Numbered from the stretch's first letter, positions 22,191 through 34,191 are shown. The stretch: 64,000 nucleotides of DNA from Silene latifolia (GCF_048544455.1 NC_133534.1:31014217-31078216); one strand, 5' to 3'. Numbers and translations: made by a program. The notes: generated by a model not told the origin, from the sequence alone.

Positions 22191-23343
22191 TTAGACGCCT
22201 TTATTAACGAGTCCTAACATCCCATCAACGTTAAAACCAAATGAAAAGGTTGAGAAACTTGAAGCCCATTGTATTTAGGTTTTGGAAATAAAAGCTACGT
22301 TGTATTCTATATAACGTAATCTAGGTTTTGAGAATATTCATCCAGTTACATTAAGTTTTCACATTCAGTTTTAGTCAGTTTTCAACATTCAGTAATTAGG
22401 GTTCTTAATATTATTTCGTTCAAATACTTTTGCATTCGGTTTCTGGATCTCTCTCTGCAATTCCAATCGGTATTCTTCTGCTAATATTTAAGTTTGCTTT
22501 ATTATCGTTTATAGGATAGAATTGCTAGTTAGTTTCTCGAAACCGATTTATCGTTTATGTTAATTGTTTGTTCTATTACTTCAAGCATGAATTCTTCTGT
22601 TTATTTCATTAATTTCATTGTTGTTATCATTCCCAGTATGAGTAGCTAAATTGCTTGTGTCAGGATGTAGGGGAATTATAGTGTAGGCGGCGTAGAATTA
22701 ATATGGACTGAAATCGCGTGTCAGTCGATCGACCGCCATACCTGGTCGATCGACTGGCCACGTGAGGTTTTACCTTAGTTTTAATTGTTTTAATTCTTTA
22801 TTTGACGAATCGAGTGCACACGACTAGTTGAATGTTTAGGATTTGACTAACCCGTTAGATCAAGAGATATGGACAGTTGTTAGATCACCAATTAAAATGA
22901 CTAAAATATGCTGAGATCGAAAGATAGGTAAAGTTTAGATTATCAGTCACTTTTCAGGACGAGAGTCAGTATTAGTGATATTAGGGACTTATAGCGAGAT
23001 CGAAAGATGCTATTTGTTCAGAGTGGACCGAGAGGACCTCTTGCTTTCCCGCCTCATGTGTTTGATTTAGACCTACTTAGTATGCTGCCGCCGAAACTAT
23101 AGTGAACCGACTATCCTAGTACCTTTCTTTATATTTGTTTTAATATATTTCTTTAGTTCAATTTTCATTGCTATTAGCTATAGACCAAATCAACATCAAA
23201 CCCCCACATTTGTTACCTTAGGACTAATTCAGAACAATTATTAGTTACATTCGCCTCCCTGAGGGTCGACCCGACTGCCACTATCATTAGTAGTAGTTGG
23301 AATTATAAATCTTATTTTTAGTACTCACAACGACGGGTATCAT
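22191..23343 (+). repeat. 5'-truncated LTR E' (family of solo LTR E)
   Basis: From about 22230 the sequence follows the second two thirds of solo LTR E: AAGCCCATTGTA..., the TATATAACGTAATC region, the ACCCCCACA block, a TCGACCC block and the end CGACGGGTATCA. The first roughly 550 bp of the family are absent, and the left junction with B is not a target duplication, so a deletion is likely. Confidence 0.7.
22723..22755. repeat. Pair of TCGATCGA palindromes 21 bp apart in E'
   Basis: AGTCGATCGACC starts at 22723 and GGTCGATCGACT at 22744, a step of 21 bp. The same 21-bp step is seen in LTR E. Confidence 0.85.
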
Positions 23344-24010
23344 GCATAATTGGGTCATTTACTATCTTTAGTCTTTCGTTTTGCATACTCTTTGAGTTTT
23401 TGATCCCTTGGTAGGAAAGGAGTAAGAACCTTGCATTTTCATGGCAAAATGGAGTAAAATTGATCGAATTCAATGACCAAGCATCAAAGGGAAGACAATG
23501 CTAAAAGGCCTATGTTGATAATAAAGTAAATTGGGCAATGATGAAAGGATCCTTGCACCTCTAACAAGATCCTTGAGGATTGTTGAAGAAAGAAAAGAAG
23601 AAGAAGAAGTGACTGCCCAACAATCCGAGCGTCGTAGTGCTCGGGACGAGCGTCCAGCCTTGCCCTAATCCGAGCGTCCCATGGCCAAGACGCCCGTCTT
23701 GGTACCTGATGAGCCGAGCGTCGCCTTCCAAAATCCGCTCAGATTCCTCTCCAGTGCGAACTGTCCCTCAGCCAAGCCGCTCGGGACGAGCATATTTCTT
23801 GAAGACTATGAAAACGGATATGCGCATCTCCTTCGAGAGGAGCACTTCCTCAACTTTTATTAAGGGTCTGAATCGTCATTTAAGGCCTTAGTAACCCTAA
23901 TTTATGTACCTAATCCTTAGTATAAATACCCCATTGTACTAATTGGATTATCATGTTCTTCTGATGCATTCTTAATCTCATCTTAATCTTGCAATCAACA
24001 CTTAATTTAG
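23344..24010 (+). repeat. 5' LTR of element D, first segment
   Basis: Aligns with the LTR of A from about 70 bp inward (GGGTCATTT, TTTGCATACTCTTTGAG, CCTTGGTAGGAAAGGAG). It has an AATCCG-type array starting 23622, 23643, 23667, 23687, 23711 and 23732, and TATAAATACCCC at 23921. It is cut at TTTAG by element C and resumes at 38146. The original LTR start is missing. Confidence 0.75.
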
Positions 24011-25932
24011 TGATGTGAACATTATTTGCGCACATTTAGTCCCCTAATTGAGCCTATTTTGCATACTATTATAGCATTCATCACCATTTTATCCGTCAAT
24101 TCCTTCCTATTTCGTTTTCCTATTGCATTGTGCATGTTTTGTAGGAAAGGAGATAATAAGGCGGAAATTCCCGTCTTTCGTGCATATTTGGAAGCTTATT
24201 GATGATATTAGATGGACTAGTATGAAGAGGAGGCAAAAATGATGATCAAGGATGTAGGAATAAAGTGTATATAGAAGGATCAAAGGGTTAAAAGTAAGAA
24301 TGACGAGAGGGAAGGCATTACAAGAATAAATTGCTCGAAACCCATACCAAGAGTTGCTCCTTTGGCTCTGAAAGTATGCTAGATGGAACGGCATCGAAAA
24401 ACCAAGTGATCTAGGATTTTGAAGCACTCCAATAGAAGTCCGGATGAGAAAATGACGTCCGTTTTACAATCCGAGCTCAAACAAAGAAGCTGTTCGCCAA
24501 TCCGCTCGTCCCGAGACAGAAGACGCCCGTCTTCCCTACAAGACGCTCGGATTGTTAGACAGAACGAAAAGATAAATACACAGCACAGAATCCGAGCGTC
24601 CCGAGGACAATCCGCCCGTCTTCCCAGTAATCCGCCCGTCTTCTCCACAAGACGCCCGGGCATAAATCACCAAATCCGCCCGTCCCGTGCTAAAGACGCC
24701 CGGATTCCCAGACAGACCCATTTCGTCTTCTTCAAGCTTCAAGGAAGGATGCACATCTTCTTCTAGAGACCGGAGTCTCCATAGAGACCGGAGTCTTTCC
24801 AAAAAGACCGGCGTTTCCTCAACAAGGGACTTAATCGTCATTTAAGCCTTTAGTTAACCCTAATTCATGTACCTAATCCCCACTATAAATACCCCATTTG
24901 TAATAATCAAACAACCAAGCTCTCTTAGTAGGAAATTATCTTAGATTAGATTAGGAGTAGATTAGAATAGATCACTCTTTAATCTTTCCACATATTACAC
25001 ATTAATCTTTCCTTAATTATTGTTCAAGTTTATTATTTAATTTTATTATTGGGTTATTATTGGAGAATTGACAACTCTTCATCAATCAATCAAGTTTCTT
25101 CTATTATTCTTTGCTTTATTATTTGGATCATCTCAAGTTTGGTATAATTCATTTACCCTTTAATCTTTATTGTTCATTTCTTCATTCTATTATCATGTTT
25201 ATACTTGTTGTGATGATTGACACCATTAATGACATGTTTCCCATGATAATGAGTGAGTAGTATTTTAGCTAGGATTAGTGGGTAATTAGGGGAAACCAAG
25301 ATGGGATTGATTCCTGCTTAATCTAATATGTTCACATGATTAAATTGCTTGCTTGTTGTGATGTCAACTTTATGCACATGTTATGTTTGATGAAATGCCA
25401 AGCCTATGAATCCTTGCATTTACAACCATCTCTTATCTACTCAACAAGACTTGTAAGATATAAACCCACTCGAGTCTTGTTAGACCATGCATAGAAGTTG
25501 AATAGGAGGAAACTAAGTCGACTTGTAGGTGTTGTACAATCTAATCGATTCGGCTCCGGGACCCAACTCTTCCTATGAACCGTAAGACATAAACCAACTC
25601 GGTTCCTTTACAACATTAATTGCTTGCAACTTTGTAAACATGTTTGTATGATCAAAACCATGAATCCCCTATGACCCCATGACATCCTAGTGCTTCTAGT
25701 CAATTGTTTACATTTCTTAGTTCATTGTTTCCTCTACTTTGTTACTTTCATTAGTTTAGAATACAACTACAAACCCCATCAATTGTGACACTAGCATAAA
25801 TTGAGATAGATAGGCTTAGAACCCAAAGCACATAGTCCCATTGATCGACCTCGACTTACCACTAACTAGTTGTATGTTGAGTATTATAAATGTGTTTGAT
25901 TGGATGTGTGACGACCAACTCTTGTCCAATCA
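24011..25932 (+). repeat. 5' LTR of element C
   Basis: Starts TGATGTGAACATTATTTGCG, ends GTCCAATCA. It contains a palindrome array (24468-24706) and TATAAATACCCC at 24885. It is related to the LTRs of A, D and H by short shared blocks (for example GATTCGGCTCCGGGACCCAA) but is a separate family. Confidence 0.93.
24468..24706. repeat. Palindrome array in 5' LTR of C
   Basis: Arms AATCCG/AAGACG start at 24499, 24520, 24540, 24589, 24609, 24629, 24649, 24673 and 24693. Most steps are exactly 20 or 21 bp. Mixed sites such as AAGACGCTCGGATT show that arms are exchanged between palindrome types. Confidence 0.88.
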
Positions 25933-25935
25933 AAA

Positions 25936-25953
25936 TGGCGTCGTTGCCGGGGA
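25936..25953 (+). other. Primer binding site of C
   Basis: TGGCGTCGTTGCCGGGGA, Asp-type, three A residues after the LTR end. Confidence 0.85.
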
Positions 25954-26088
25954 TGGTGCTATGTGATTAAGTTCTTACTTGTTTGTCTATTTTGATTTTG
26001 CTTTCACCTTGAGGAACTTCTTCCTCAAGGATTGTTCTTACCGTTTTTGTGTAGTTTCCATGCTTGTAGTTGTTTCCTTGTCTTAGTT

Positions 26089-27303
26089 ATGATGGCTCAA
26101 GACTTGACACATGGAGTATGTGGTAGATTCTTTGAATATGACTATGGGTATGGGGAGTTTGAGGAGCAAGTCAACACAAACCTACCTTACAACTCATACA
26201 ATGAAAATCCTAACTACTACCCCAAATTTTCCAACCAAAATCCTCACATCCAATATCCACAACAACCACCCACCCAATACCCACTTCATAATGAGTTTCA
26301 ATTGCCACAATACAACCACTTTCACACTTACCCACAATAAGAAAATGAACCCATTCAAAATGTGATTCTCCAAATGATGGGAGATCAACAAAACTTCTTC
26401 AAACAAATGCTAGAGGAGAGCCAAAAGAGGGATAATGTTCTTCAAGGCATTGTTGCCCAAGGTGAGGAAGTGGAGATTTAAATTGCCCAATTGAAAGAAT
26501 CCCAAGCAATCACTCTCCACCGTTCTTTGGACATTGAGCATGAATGAGAATTTAAAGTAGTAACTTTTGACATGAAAAGTGAAGAATGGGAAGAGCCAAT
26601 CTCCTTGAGCTCTTGTGACTATGAAAGTGTTGTGTTCGATGAGGAAGACATGAGGTTGAGTAAGCCAAATACTATTAACCTTTGTGAGTATTAGGGTGTG
26701 TCCTTTGAAGTGAATGTTGAGACATTGGAGAAAGAGTTAAATGAAGCCCCCATTTATGATTCGTATGAAGATAGCAACAATGATGATGAGCCTAACGGAT
26801 GGACTCGTAATATCACCTTGCTTGAGGAGCCTATCCTTGAGACATTTGAGATACCCTATCATGATGAAGAACGTCCTTCCCCTATTCCACATGAAGACCA
26901 CTTGACACCTATCATGGAGCCAATGATCATTGAAGAGGATATGGTAGACCTTCTTCAAAAGGCCAAAGTATCGTACAAAAGCTACTTGGTGAAAAAGCTC
27001 AGAGAGAAGCTTGCTCGTGAAGGTACTTGTGGAAGTTTGGCACCCACAATGACAACTTCTAAAGAACTCGATCATCAAGGCCATGACGATTCTCCTTCCA
27101 CCTTGGAAGGATTGAAAAATCAAAATGCTATCATCATCACCAAAATTGAAGAAGAAGTTGGTGAGTTGAAGTCTACGGATGAAAATGAACCATACTTCAT
27201 GCCTAGTATTGACAAGAATCATGGGCTCGTTTATTGGAAACATTGGGAAAGCTCTAATGCCGAGGACGAAGCAAAAGAAAGAACATTTTACAAGCTTCCT
27301 TAG
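26089..27303 (+). pseudogene. Reduced gag-like frame of element C (four stops)
   Basis: One frame runs from MMAQDLTHG to 27303 with stops at 26338, 26479, 26545 and 26692. The first part (YYPKFSNQNP, then VILQMMGDQQNFFKQM) matches the region after the zinc knuckle of the gag of A (VLQMQKNQQEFFTQM). The capsid region and knuckle are absent, so the gag was shortened at the 5' side. The remainder is acidic, with no recognised domain and no protease motif. That four stops left the frame otherwise intact suggests point decay after insertion. Confidence 0.7.
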
Positions 27304-28218
27304 CCTAATTTCACGTTCAAATGGAGAAACCCATACTTGTGTCTATTTGGAGTTTGTTCACAAGCTTTTGATCTCTTATTAAGAGCCTTGAGCTCTATGG
27401 ACAAGAATTTCTACAATTTGAACTAGTTTGGTGGAGTCCTATCTTAAACCACCATTTGTAAGATATTTCTTAGACCCCTTAATTTGTATAATATTGTACA
27501 TTCTTGCATTCGCATTTGATTTCTTACATGAGAGTGGTGAGAGAGAGAGAGTCTTCTTACATTTTTATTGAGCAAATTTTAGAAAAAGATAAGGAGGAAT
27601 AGCAAATCGGTGAAAGGGTATGATTATGCAAGGAAAAGAAAGAAAAAGAAGAAAAGAAGCTGAAGACGGCCGTCCCGAGGCCTGGACGCCCGTCCAGGGC
27701 CCTCTTCACAAAACTGGTTGGCACTGTCTCAGAATCCGGGCGGATTCGGCACAAGACGCCCGTCCTAAAAGAATACGCTCGTTTTCTCCACGGGCCGCCC
27801 GTCCTGAATGTCATCTGAAACAAACTTTGAAACTGCCACGAAATCCGAGCGGATTTTAGAAAAGCCGCCCGTCCCGAGCAAGACGCCCGTCTCAACGCAG
27901 AAGACGCCCGTCTTCTCCCTGCTCCCAAAATTGCTGAGCCCCTGTCTCAAAATCCGCGCGGATTTGAATGAAGACGCCCGTCTTATACTAGCACATGACG
28001 CCCGTCCCGCGTAAAAGACGCTCGGACTGGGCCTTTTTCTCGAACAAACCGGCCGGGTCCCACTCTTATCCGCCCGGATTCCCTTCTTCTTCTATAAAAT
28101 CACCCCCTTTCTCCCCCATTTCTTCACCTTATCTAACCCGAAAACACTCATCTCCATCCTCCAAAACACTCCCCTCACATCAAAAGCCAACGAAAACCCC
28201 CATTTCCTCAACTTCAAG
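27304..28218 (+). other. Spacer of C with palindrome array and candidate internal promoter
   Basis: TTTGGTGGAGTCCTATCTTA at about 27429 marks the shared post-gag block. Palindromes with AATCCG/AAGACG/GGACG arms fill 27663-28080 at about 20-bp steps. TATAAAATC follows at 28093, then a C-rich leader to the ATG at 28219. Confidence 0.7.
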
Positions 28219-28741
28219 ATGATGAACCTCAAGGGCAAGGCTAAGAAGTTTGTTGAATCCACCAGAAGGAAACGCAAGGGATCGTCCTCTTCAACCCCAC
28301 AAGATATAGTGCCGCAAAGGAACTTCCGCCCCATAATAAGAGGAGGAATTGAACAACTTGAGTACTTCCAAGAGGTGCTTTCCGAATCCGATGACCACCG
28401 CAAGAACTTTGTCAAATTGCTAGGTAAGAACTATGAACCCACTCAATTCATATATACTAAGGTGTTGGAAGCCCTTAGGATAAGGTACCCCACCGAGATG
28501 TTCTTTCATGGCCTAGGGATTGGAAAACTTTTCCATGCCCATGAGATGACGTATCTTAGTCTCACCCTTGAATTTTTGAGTAGCCTTCGCATTGTAACGA
28601 ATACCCGAACAACTGTGGGCATGGAGTTTAGGTTGTGCAACCTAGACCATAGTCTTTCACTTGATCAATTTGCCTACATTTTCGGTCTTGAAGTGCCCAC
28701 CGACTATACCGATAAACCCGATAATTTCGATGTGGACCTAC

Positions 28742-30433
28742 TGATGCGTGTCTAATATATGATGTTTTGCACCTCATTTCACACGCATTTCAGAGCTCAA
28801 TTGAGTAGTTTATGCTACTATTTCCCTTGTTTCGTGTATTTCTTCCTTTTCTTGTGATTTTATAGGAATATGAAGATTTCAGTGGTAAATAAGCCGAATC
28901 CATCCCTAAGTACTTAGCATTGCATTTGACATGGAGTAGTGACTCGAGGAATGAGCTTGGTGCGCGTTTCTAGGCCTAAAGATAGCAAAAGCATGGGTGC
29001 GTACGAGTTTAACAAGCGAAGAAGTGCTTCTCGACATTGCAGGCTGCTTAAATTGGCTATATCTCGAGTTCTAGAGCTGATAATCGAGTGATTCCAATTG
29101 GAGGGGAAAGCTTATCCTCTTAGCTTTCCAACGCCGCATAGAACGCCTGATTTGACCAAGTAACGAAGAAATGGCAGCTGTTTTAAGATCGGTGCGCGCT
29201 GCAGGAATCGTCAGAATGCAATTCTGTTCAGCACCTTTGGTCGATCGACTGCTCCCTATGATCGATCGACCACCACGCGGGCTGGTGCGCAAATCAAAAG
29301 AACGAGAATTAAAGGATTTTAATGTAAGCCCATTTGTAATTAGGTTTGGAGAAGGAGTTACGTGATATTTTCTATATAACTAACTCTTCCTCATCAGATT
29401 CATCATGATCGAGTTCCTAAAAACACAGTAGCTATTTTCGTAGTTTAGAATTCTCAATAAAGTTCGTACTTTGCCTTCGGATTCCTCTTGTTCCTTTGCT
29501 TTGGTAATTCTAATCTTTCAATTACTGTATTGCTACTTCGTTTCATTAGTATTAGTTCTTGCTAGATAGAATCCCAAAGCCCTAGTGATAGTTTTATGCG
29601 AATTTGTTTATCAATTATTTTAATTATGCAATTCTTTATGTCTATTATCGAATTAGTTCTTATTATTTGCGTAAGTATGAGTAGCTAAATACCCCCTTGC
29701 TAAGATGTAGGGGATCTATGGCGTAGATGGCATTAGAATAGGTGACCTCGGATTAGGGCTTGGTCGATCGACTGGAGTAGCTGGTCGATCGACTGAGTCG
29801 GTTGGTCGATCGACTGGAGTAGTTGGTCGATCGACTGACTTCGTGTTTTGATTTGCTTCGTTTAAATCGTTAAGTGAAATATCTATCAATGAGACCTAGC
29901 GGAGACTTGTTAGATGCTTAGTTTTGACCAACCCGTAGATCGAAAGATAGGGAAGGACTTAGATTAACGATTTAAGACGGCTAGATTGCTAGATCGAAAG
30001 ATAATGTAATTTAGTTTGCATTAGGAATCATTAGTCAAGAACGAGAGTTAGTATTAATGAGACTTAGGGATTAGTAGCATAGGCCGAGAGGTAGTTACTA
30101 ATTAACATGGACCGAGAGGACTTGTTTTCCCCATCACCCACGACTGTATTTCGAGACTTACCTAGACTTATGTGCCATCGTAGCTGCAGTGACCCGATCA
30201 TCCTAGCTCCTTTTTACCATTAGTTTTCATCTATTTTTGTTATTTGCTCGTTTATTTTCGCATTTAGACTTAGATTCTTTCTATATCAAAACCCCCACAA
30301 TTGTTACCGATAGACTGAAATAAAAGCAACTATAACTCCCCCGCCTCTCTGTGGTTCGACCCTTACTACCGCTTGCTAGTAGTAGTTCGGAATTTATAAA
30401 TATTATTTTTGATACTCACTTCGACAGGTATCA
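28742..30433 (+). mobile_element. Solo LTR E in the ORF-1 of C
   Basis: 1692 bp, TGATGCGTGTCT to CGACAGGTATCA, with perfect duplication CCTAC at 28737-28741 and 30434-30438. No interior or primer site follows. It is related to the LTR of I (same TGATGCGTGTC start, same CCTCTCTGTGG block near the end). TCGATCGA palindromes occur in two groups, at 29239/29260 and 29762-29836. A TATATAAC box is near 29371. Confidence 0.95.
29762..29836. repeat. Four GGTCGATCGACT palindromes at exact 21-bp steps
   Basis: Starts at 29762, 29783, 29804 and 29825. The upstream pair at 29239 and 29260 has the same 21-bp step. Spacers are GGAGTAGCT, GAGTCGGTT and GGAGTAGTT, so two of three are alike. Confidence 0.95.
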
Positions 30434-31463
30434 CCTACTTTGGAGGGCTATTTCCGGGAGGAATTTTACCGCTCTAAAGCAATGCTATACCATCGCCATC
30501 CAACATCCGGTGATTCGGCTCACCGAGCGCTTTGTGGCCGGTACCATCAATGGGAGGTACGAACAAGATAGGTGTACTCTCATTGATTTAACTTTTCTTG
30601 AGTCCTATTTGAATGTTCGAGGGACGAGGCGCTATAACTTCAACACACCCCTTGAGATACTTACTAGGTTTTATGATTTTGCGTAAGGGACCACCCAACT
30701 CAAGACCTTCGTAATGGGAGGTCTAATTACTATTTTTGCCAATTACCTTTGCCCCGGGTTCAATGCCCGTGGGACCTATACTCCTCTTGAGGGGAGGACT
30801 TTGATTGATGAGCACACCGTCTTCACCCATCACCGGTGGTGTAACTACACTCAAGAAGGGAGTGTAGAATGGTACACAAAAGGATGCACCTCAATCATCC
30901 TTGAGGATTGGAAGATACCGGGCATCGACCTAAGATTGAGCCCATATTCGCCTCCACCAAGCTACCTCCTTGATATCCAAATTCTCGACAATCCCCCTCA
31001 AAGGGAAGAGCCGCCCCGCCAACAACAAGTACCTCGTGGGGTACCGGCAAGGCCTACTCGCCCACCTTCCTATGTGCCTATCCCACCATACCCTATCCCT
31101 CATACCAAATTTGAACCGGAAATCCCCAATACCCCGGGCATTAATGATTTGATGGCACTCATGAATAGAGTGGACCTCGGGGTACATGAAGGGAGGGTCG
31201 AAAACTACTAGGCCCTTTATCCCCAATACTATAACATGGCTCAACAAGGGTATGTTGACCCTAATGGCCCTTTGCCCTCTTGGGAACAACCACAACACTT
31301 GTTCCCTAATCAAGGGAACCAAGCTTGGGATCGCAGCGGTGGAGGGTACTCGGGTCAAGGAGGAGAGTTTGACCAAGGAAGATATTGGGGCCAAGCAAGA
31401 GGGTATGACCAAGCCGGGAGCTCTCACCAATATGGTTACCAAGATGAGGAGGATGACGAGTGA

Positions 31464-32795
31464 AAGAGGCCTACCTCACCACCTCCATATGTATGATACC
31501 CCTCTCCCTCTCTCTTTTGTATATACATTGCATTTAGTGTAGTTTTCGCATGCATTTGTATCATATTTCATTTGCATTAGCTAGTTCATATAGTATAGTT
31601 TGCATTGTAATATATCTCACATGATTCATGTAGATAGTTGCATATAGACTAGAATTCATGCATAGCCACTAATGGCCAAACCTATTCATTTCTACACTAG
31701 AAATAGTGTTTAAATCGGTTTGGGGAGGTTTGATCATGGGTGACCATAGCTTAATAGAAATCACGCATCATTTAGATTGCATTCATTTGTTATATATGTC
31801 ATATAGAATTGCATTTAGTTAGAGCATGCATTCATTCATATCATATCATTGCATTTGTACTTCAATTTCCAAAAAATCAAAAAAATTCAAAAACATGTAT
31901 CTCCTTTTTATTCCTACTCCTACATGCATGTACATTGAGGACAATGTCCAAAATAAAGTGGGGGATGGGGATTTATAATCCAAAAAAAAAAAATTGAAAT
32001 TTTTTTAAAAAATCCCAAAAACATGTCATTTTATTTCATAAAAACAAAACCCATAAAAATTTGAAAAATTGAAAAATCCAAAAACATGTTCATTTCCTTT
32101 GTAGTGTAGTCTTGTATATATTTTTTTGTATATATTGTGTTTGTTCATCCTTGTTCACATTAATTGACTACGCCACATCCGAGACATGAGGATATTGAAG
32201 ACCGCATGGTATGATCTTTCCAATCTCCTTTTTCCTCTTTATGTTAATGACTATGTGGTTTTATTTTGATTGATGCGGTAAAAACAATGTGAATTTAGGA
32301 CTTGCATTTAAATTATTTGGCATAATAATTGGTAGAAGCATATGCATTAGGATGTATAAATGTTAGTTGCATCATGGCATGTAGTTGCATGTTAGAAAAA
32401 TTTTGTGAAACCGTCTACTTGGGAAGCTTGACAAGTGTATATAGGCCCTAGTAGATGCTTTTTGTTCTTAAGACTTTGCTTGTTTGAATACTTGTAAAAC
32501 ACCCTAGGATGTGTCATGCTAGTATCCTTTAACCCATGGATTAAGGCCTAGTCAAGAGTACCTTTTGGTGTGATAACTCCTTAGCTACCGTTTATTCCAA
32601 GGTGACCCTTGAAACCATGCATCCATCATCCATGTTCTACCATATTTTTTGTCATCAAAGGGAATGGGCACAAAAAGAAATTGTTCAAATTTGAGTTCAA
32701 GAAATGAAAAGAAAAGAAAAGAAAAAAGTTTGCAAAATGCATCAAAAGAAAAGAGGAGCAAAAATAGAACTCCTATGCTTTAATTATAAGGCACC
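31464..32795 (+). other. 3' untranslated region of C, first part
   Basis: Homologous to A 18034-19230. It has TTGAGGACAATG near 31936 followed by a GTGGGGGATGGGG tract, plus CGGTTTGGGGAGGTTTGATC near 31715 that resembles a polypurine tract joined to an LTR start. No gene. Confidence 0.7.
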
Positions 32796-34191
32796 CACTA
32801 CTAGAAAAAACCCCTATTGCGTCGGTTGTAGAGGAACTTTTGCGTCGGTTTTGGACTGACGTATATCGAGGGGTCGTATTTGCTACGCGTCAGTTGTGAA
32901 ACCGACGCAAAAAGTTCAACTTTTGCGTCAGTTGTGTTTTAAAAACCGACGCAAAAAATCACTATTTGCGTCAGTTTTGTTTAAAAAACTGACGCAATTA
33001 TATGTACAACTGACGCAAATGCTTCAACATTTGCATCAGTTCTTTATAGAACCGATGCATTTTCTTTACTTTTCACGTCATTTGTTATCATAACTGATGC
33101 AATTGATATTTTGTTTTAGGGCCAATTAATTTTCTCATTTGCATCATTTCTTTCAAGAACTGACACAATTTATTTATGCTTTTTTTTATATATATAAATT
33201 TGCTGCCGAAATTACATAAAACTCACAATCCGAAACCAAAACTTAAAAACCAACAACAATAAATCCAACCAACCACTAATACATCACATGTAAAACAACA
33301 TTACATCTTATTCAATCCAACAACGTTCCATATACAATCCAAAGTACTAATAATCCCACAAACGTCTTAGTTACTAAATTAATCTATACTAAATGTTCGT
33401 TAATCCGCAGGGAAACAACACCTTGAACTAAGGCCAACCAAGCTTAAATTAATTAACAAATAACAAAGATGAAATGAAAGCGCCACACGCCAAAGTGAGC
33501 AAAGAGAACCTGAATCTCAGCAGGAAACGTAGCACTGAAGAGCATAGTCTGTCTTGAACCAATGGGAGGCATATCCAACTTCTTAGCAATCTTCTGAATT
33601 TGACCCTACCTCTCTCTATCATATCAACCAAACTCCGGGAGTTGCAACAAGAATGTCAACTCCTCTCTCAACTTATGAAGTTGCATAAGATACAATGAAC
33701 ATTACAAAGATCAACAATGAGACATATTCCATTGTAATAATCAGTAAGCTTTGTGTGAGACTATATTACTGCAAAACTCATACAAATACACATATTAATA
33801 TTACTCAATTAATCAGTCGTGTGGTGGTGACGGAGTAGAATTAGGCAGAAAGCATGAGAGGCGTGGGGATTCTGATTCTTCTGAGCGTATCATATGAGGG
33901 TTTAATTGTTTTTTTTTTAATTAATACCATTTACACCGGCTTCAGGTACAATTGATACAAAAGTGTAATATTAAATAAGTCGGTTTAGTAACATAACTGA
34001 TGTATTTGATCAAATACATCGGTTTTCATGAGAACCGACGCATTTTATACGTCAGTTTCTTGTAAGAACCGACGCATTAAGCTTACTTATAGGGCAAAAT
34101 TGCATTCCCGCCAAAAGTAAGTACTTTTTGCGTCAGTTTTTTTAAAACTGACGTAATTCAATTGACGCAATAGGGGGTTTTTCTACTAGTG
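32796..34191. mobile_element. CACTA-type non-autonomous DNA transposon K1
   Basis: Ends CACTACTAGAAAAA and TTTTTCTACTAGTG are inverted repeats. The 3-bp duplication ACC is at 32793-32795 and 34192-34194, and A at 19230 shows the empty site GGCACCCT. Subterminal repeats of the type TTTGCGTCAGTT / AACTGACGCAA are dense in the outer 300 bp on both sides, as expected for CACTA (En/Spm) elements. It is 1.4 kb without a transposase gene. The centre carries a host-gene fragment at 33511-33690. Confidence 0.93.
33511..33690 (-). pseudogene. Captured DEAD-box RNA helicase fragment inside K1
   Basis: On the minus strand 33607-33690 reads, with two small frame breaks, QLHKL, RGVDILVATPG and [10 protein letters not shown]. 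Then 33511-33606 is open and reads [12 protein letters not shown] followed by [15 protein letters not shown]. These are the motif Ib (TPG) and motif III (SAT) neighbourhoods of DED1/DDX3-type helicases. The segment between them, which includes the DEAD motif, is missing at the junction near 33606. It is a gene scrap, not a working helicase. Missing exon sequence versus later deletion cannot be told apart here. Confidence 0.82.

Larger units (their letters stand above)
28219..31463 (+). pseudogene. ATHILA ORF-1-like gene of C, split by solo LTR E
   Basis: First part 28219-28741: MMNLKGKAKKFVE, basic N-terminus, then TQFIYTKVLEALRI, TYLSLTLEFLSSL and LSLDQFAYIFGL. Second part from 30439: WRAISGRNF, PVIRLTERFVAGTI, LTFLESYLNV, then MGGLITIFANYL. 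Removing the LTR and one target copy keeps the frame. Two stops follow, TAA at 30684 and TAG at 31209. The C-terminus is Gly/Gln/Tyr-rich and ends QDEEDDE, a shorter acidic end than in A or G. The family role is unknown. Confidence 0.85.

Noticed and set aside
26032..26088. Upstream extension of the gag-like frame of C
   Set aside because: The residues before MMAQD are Phe/Cys/Leu-rich leader sequence without counterpart in related gags; the ATG at 26089 fits better.
29762..29836. Regularly spaced palindromic repeats resembling a CRISPR array
   Set aside because: Repeats of 12-14 bp with 7-10 bp spacers inside plant LTRs; CRISPR repeats and spacers are far longer and prokaryotic, and no cas genes are present.
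33449..33631. Small minus-strand ORF as a functional helicase gene
   Set aside because: The helicase similarity lies in a different frame, has frame breaks and lacks the DEAD motif; it is a captured scrap.
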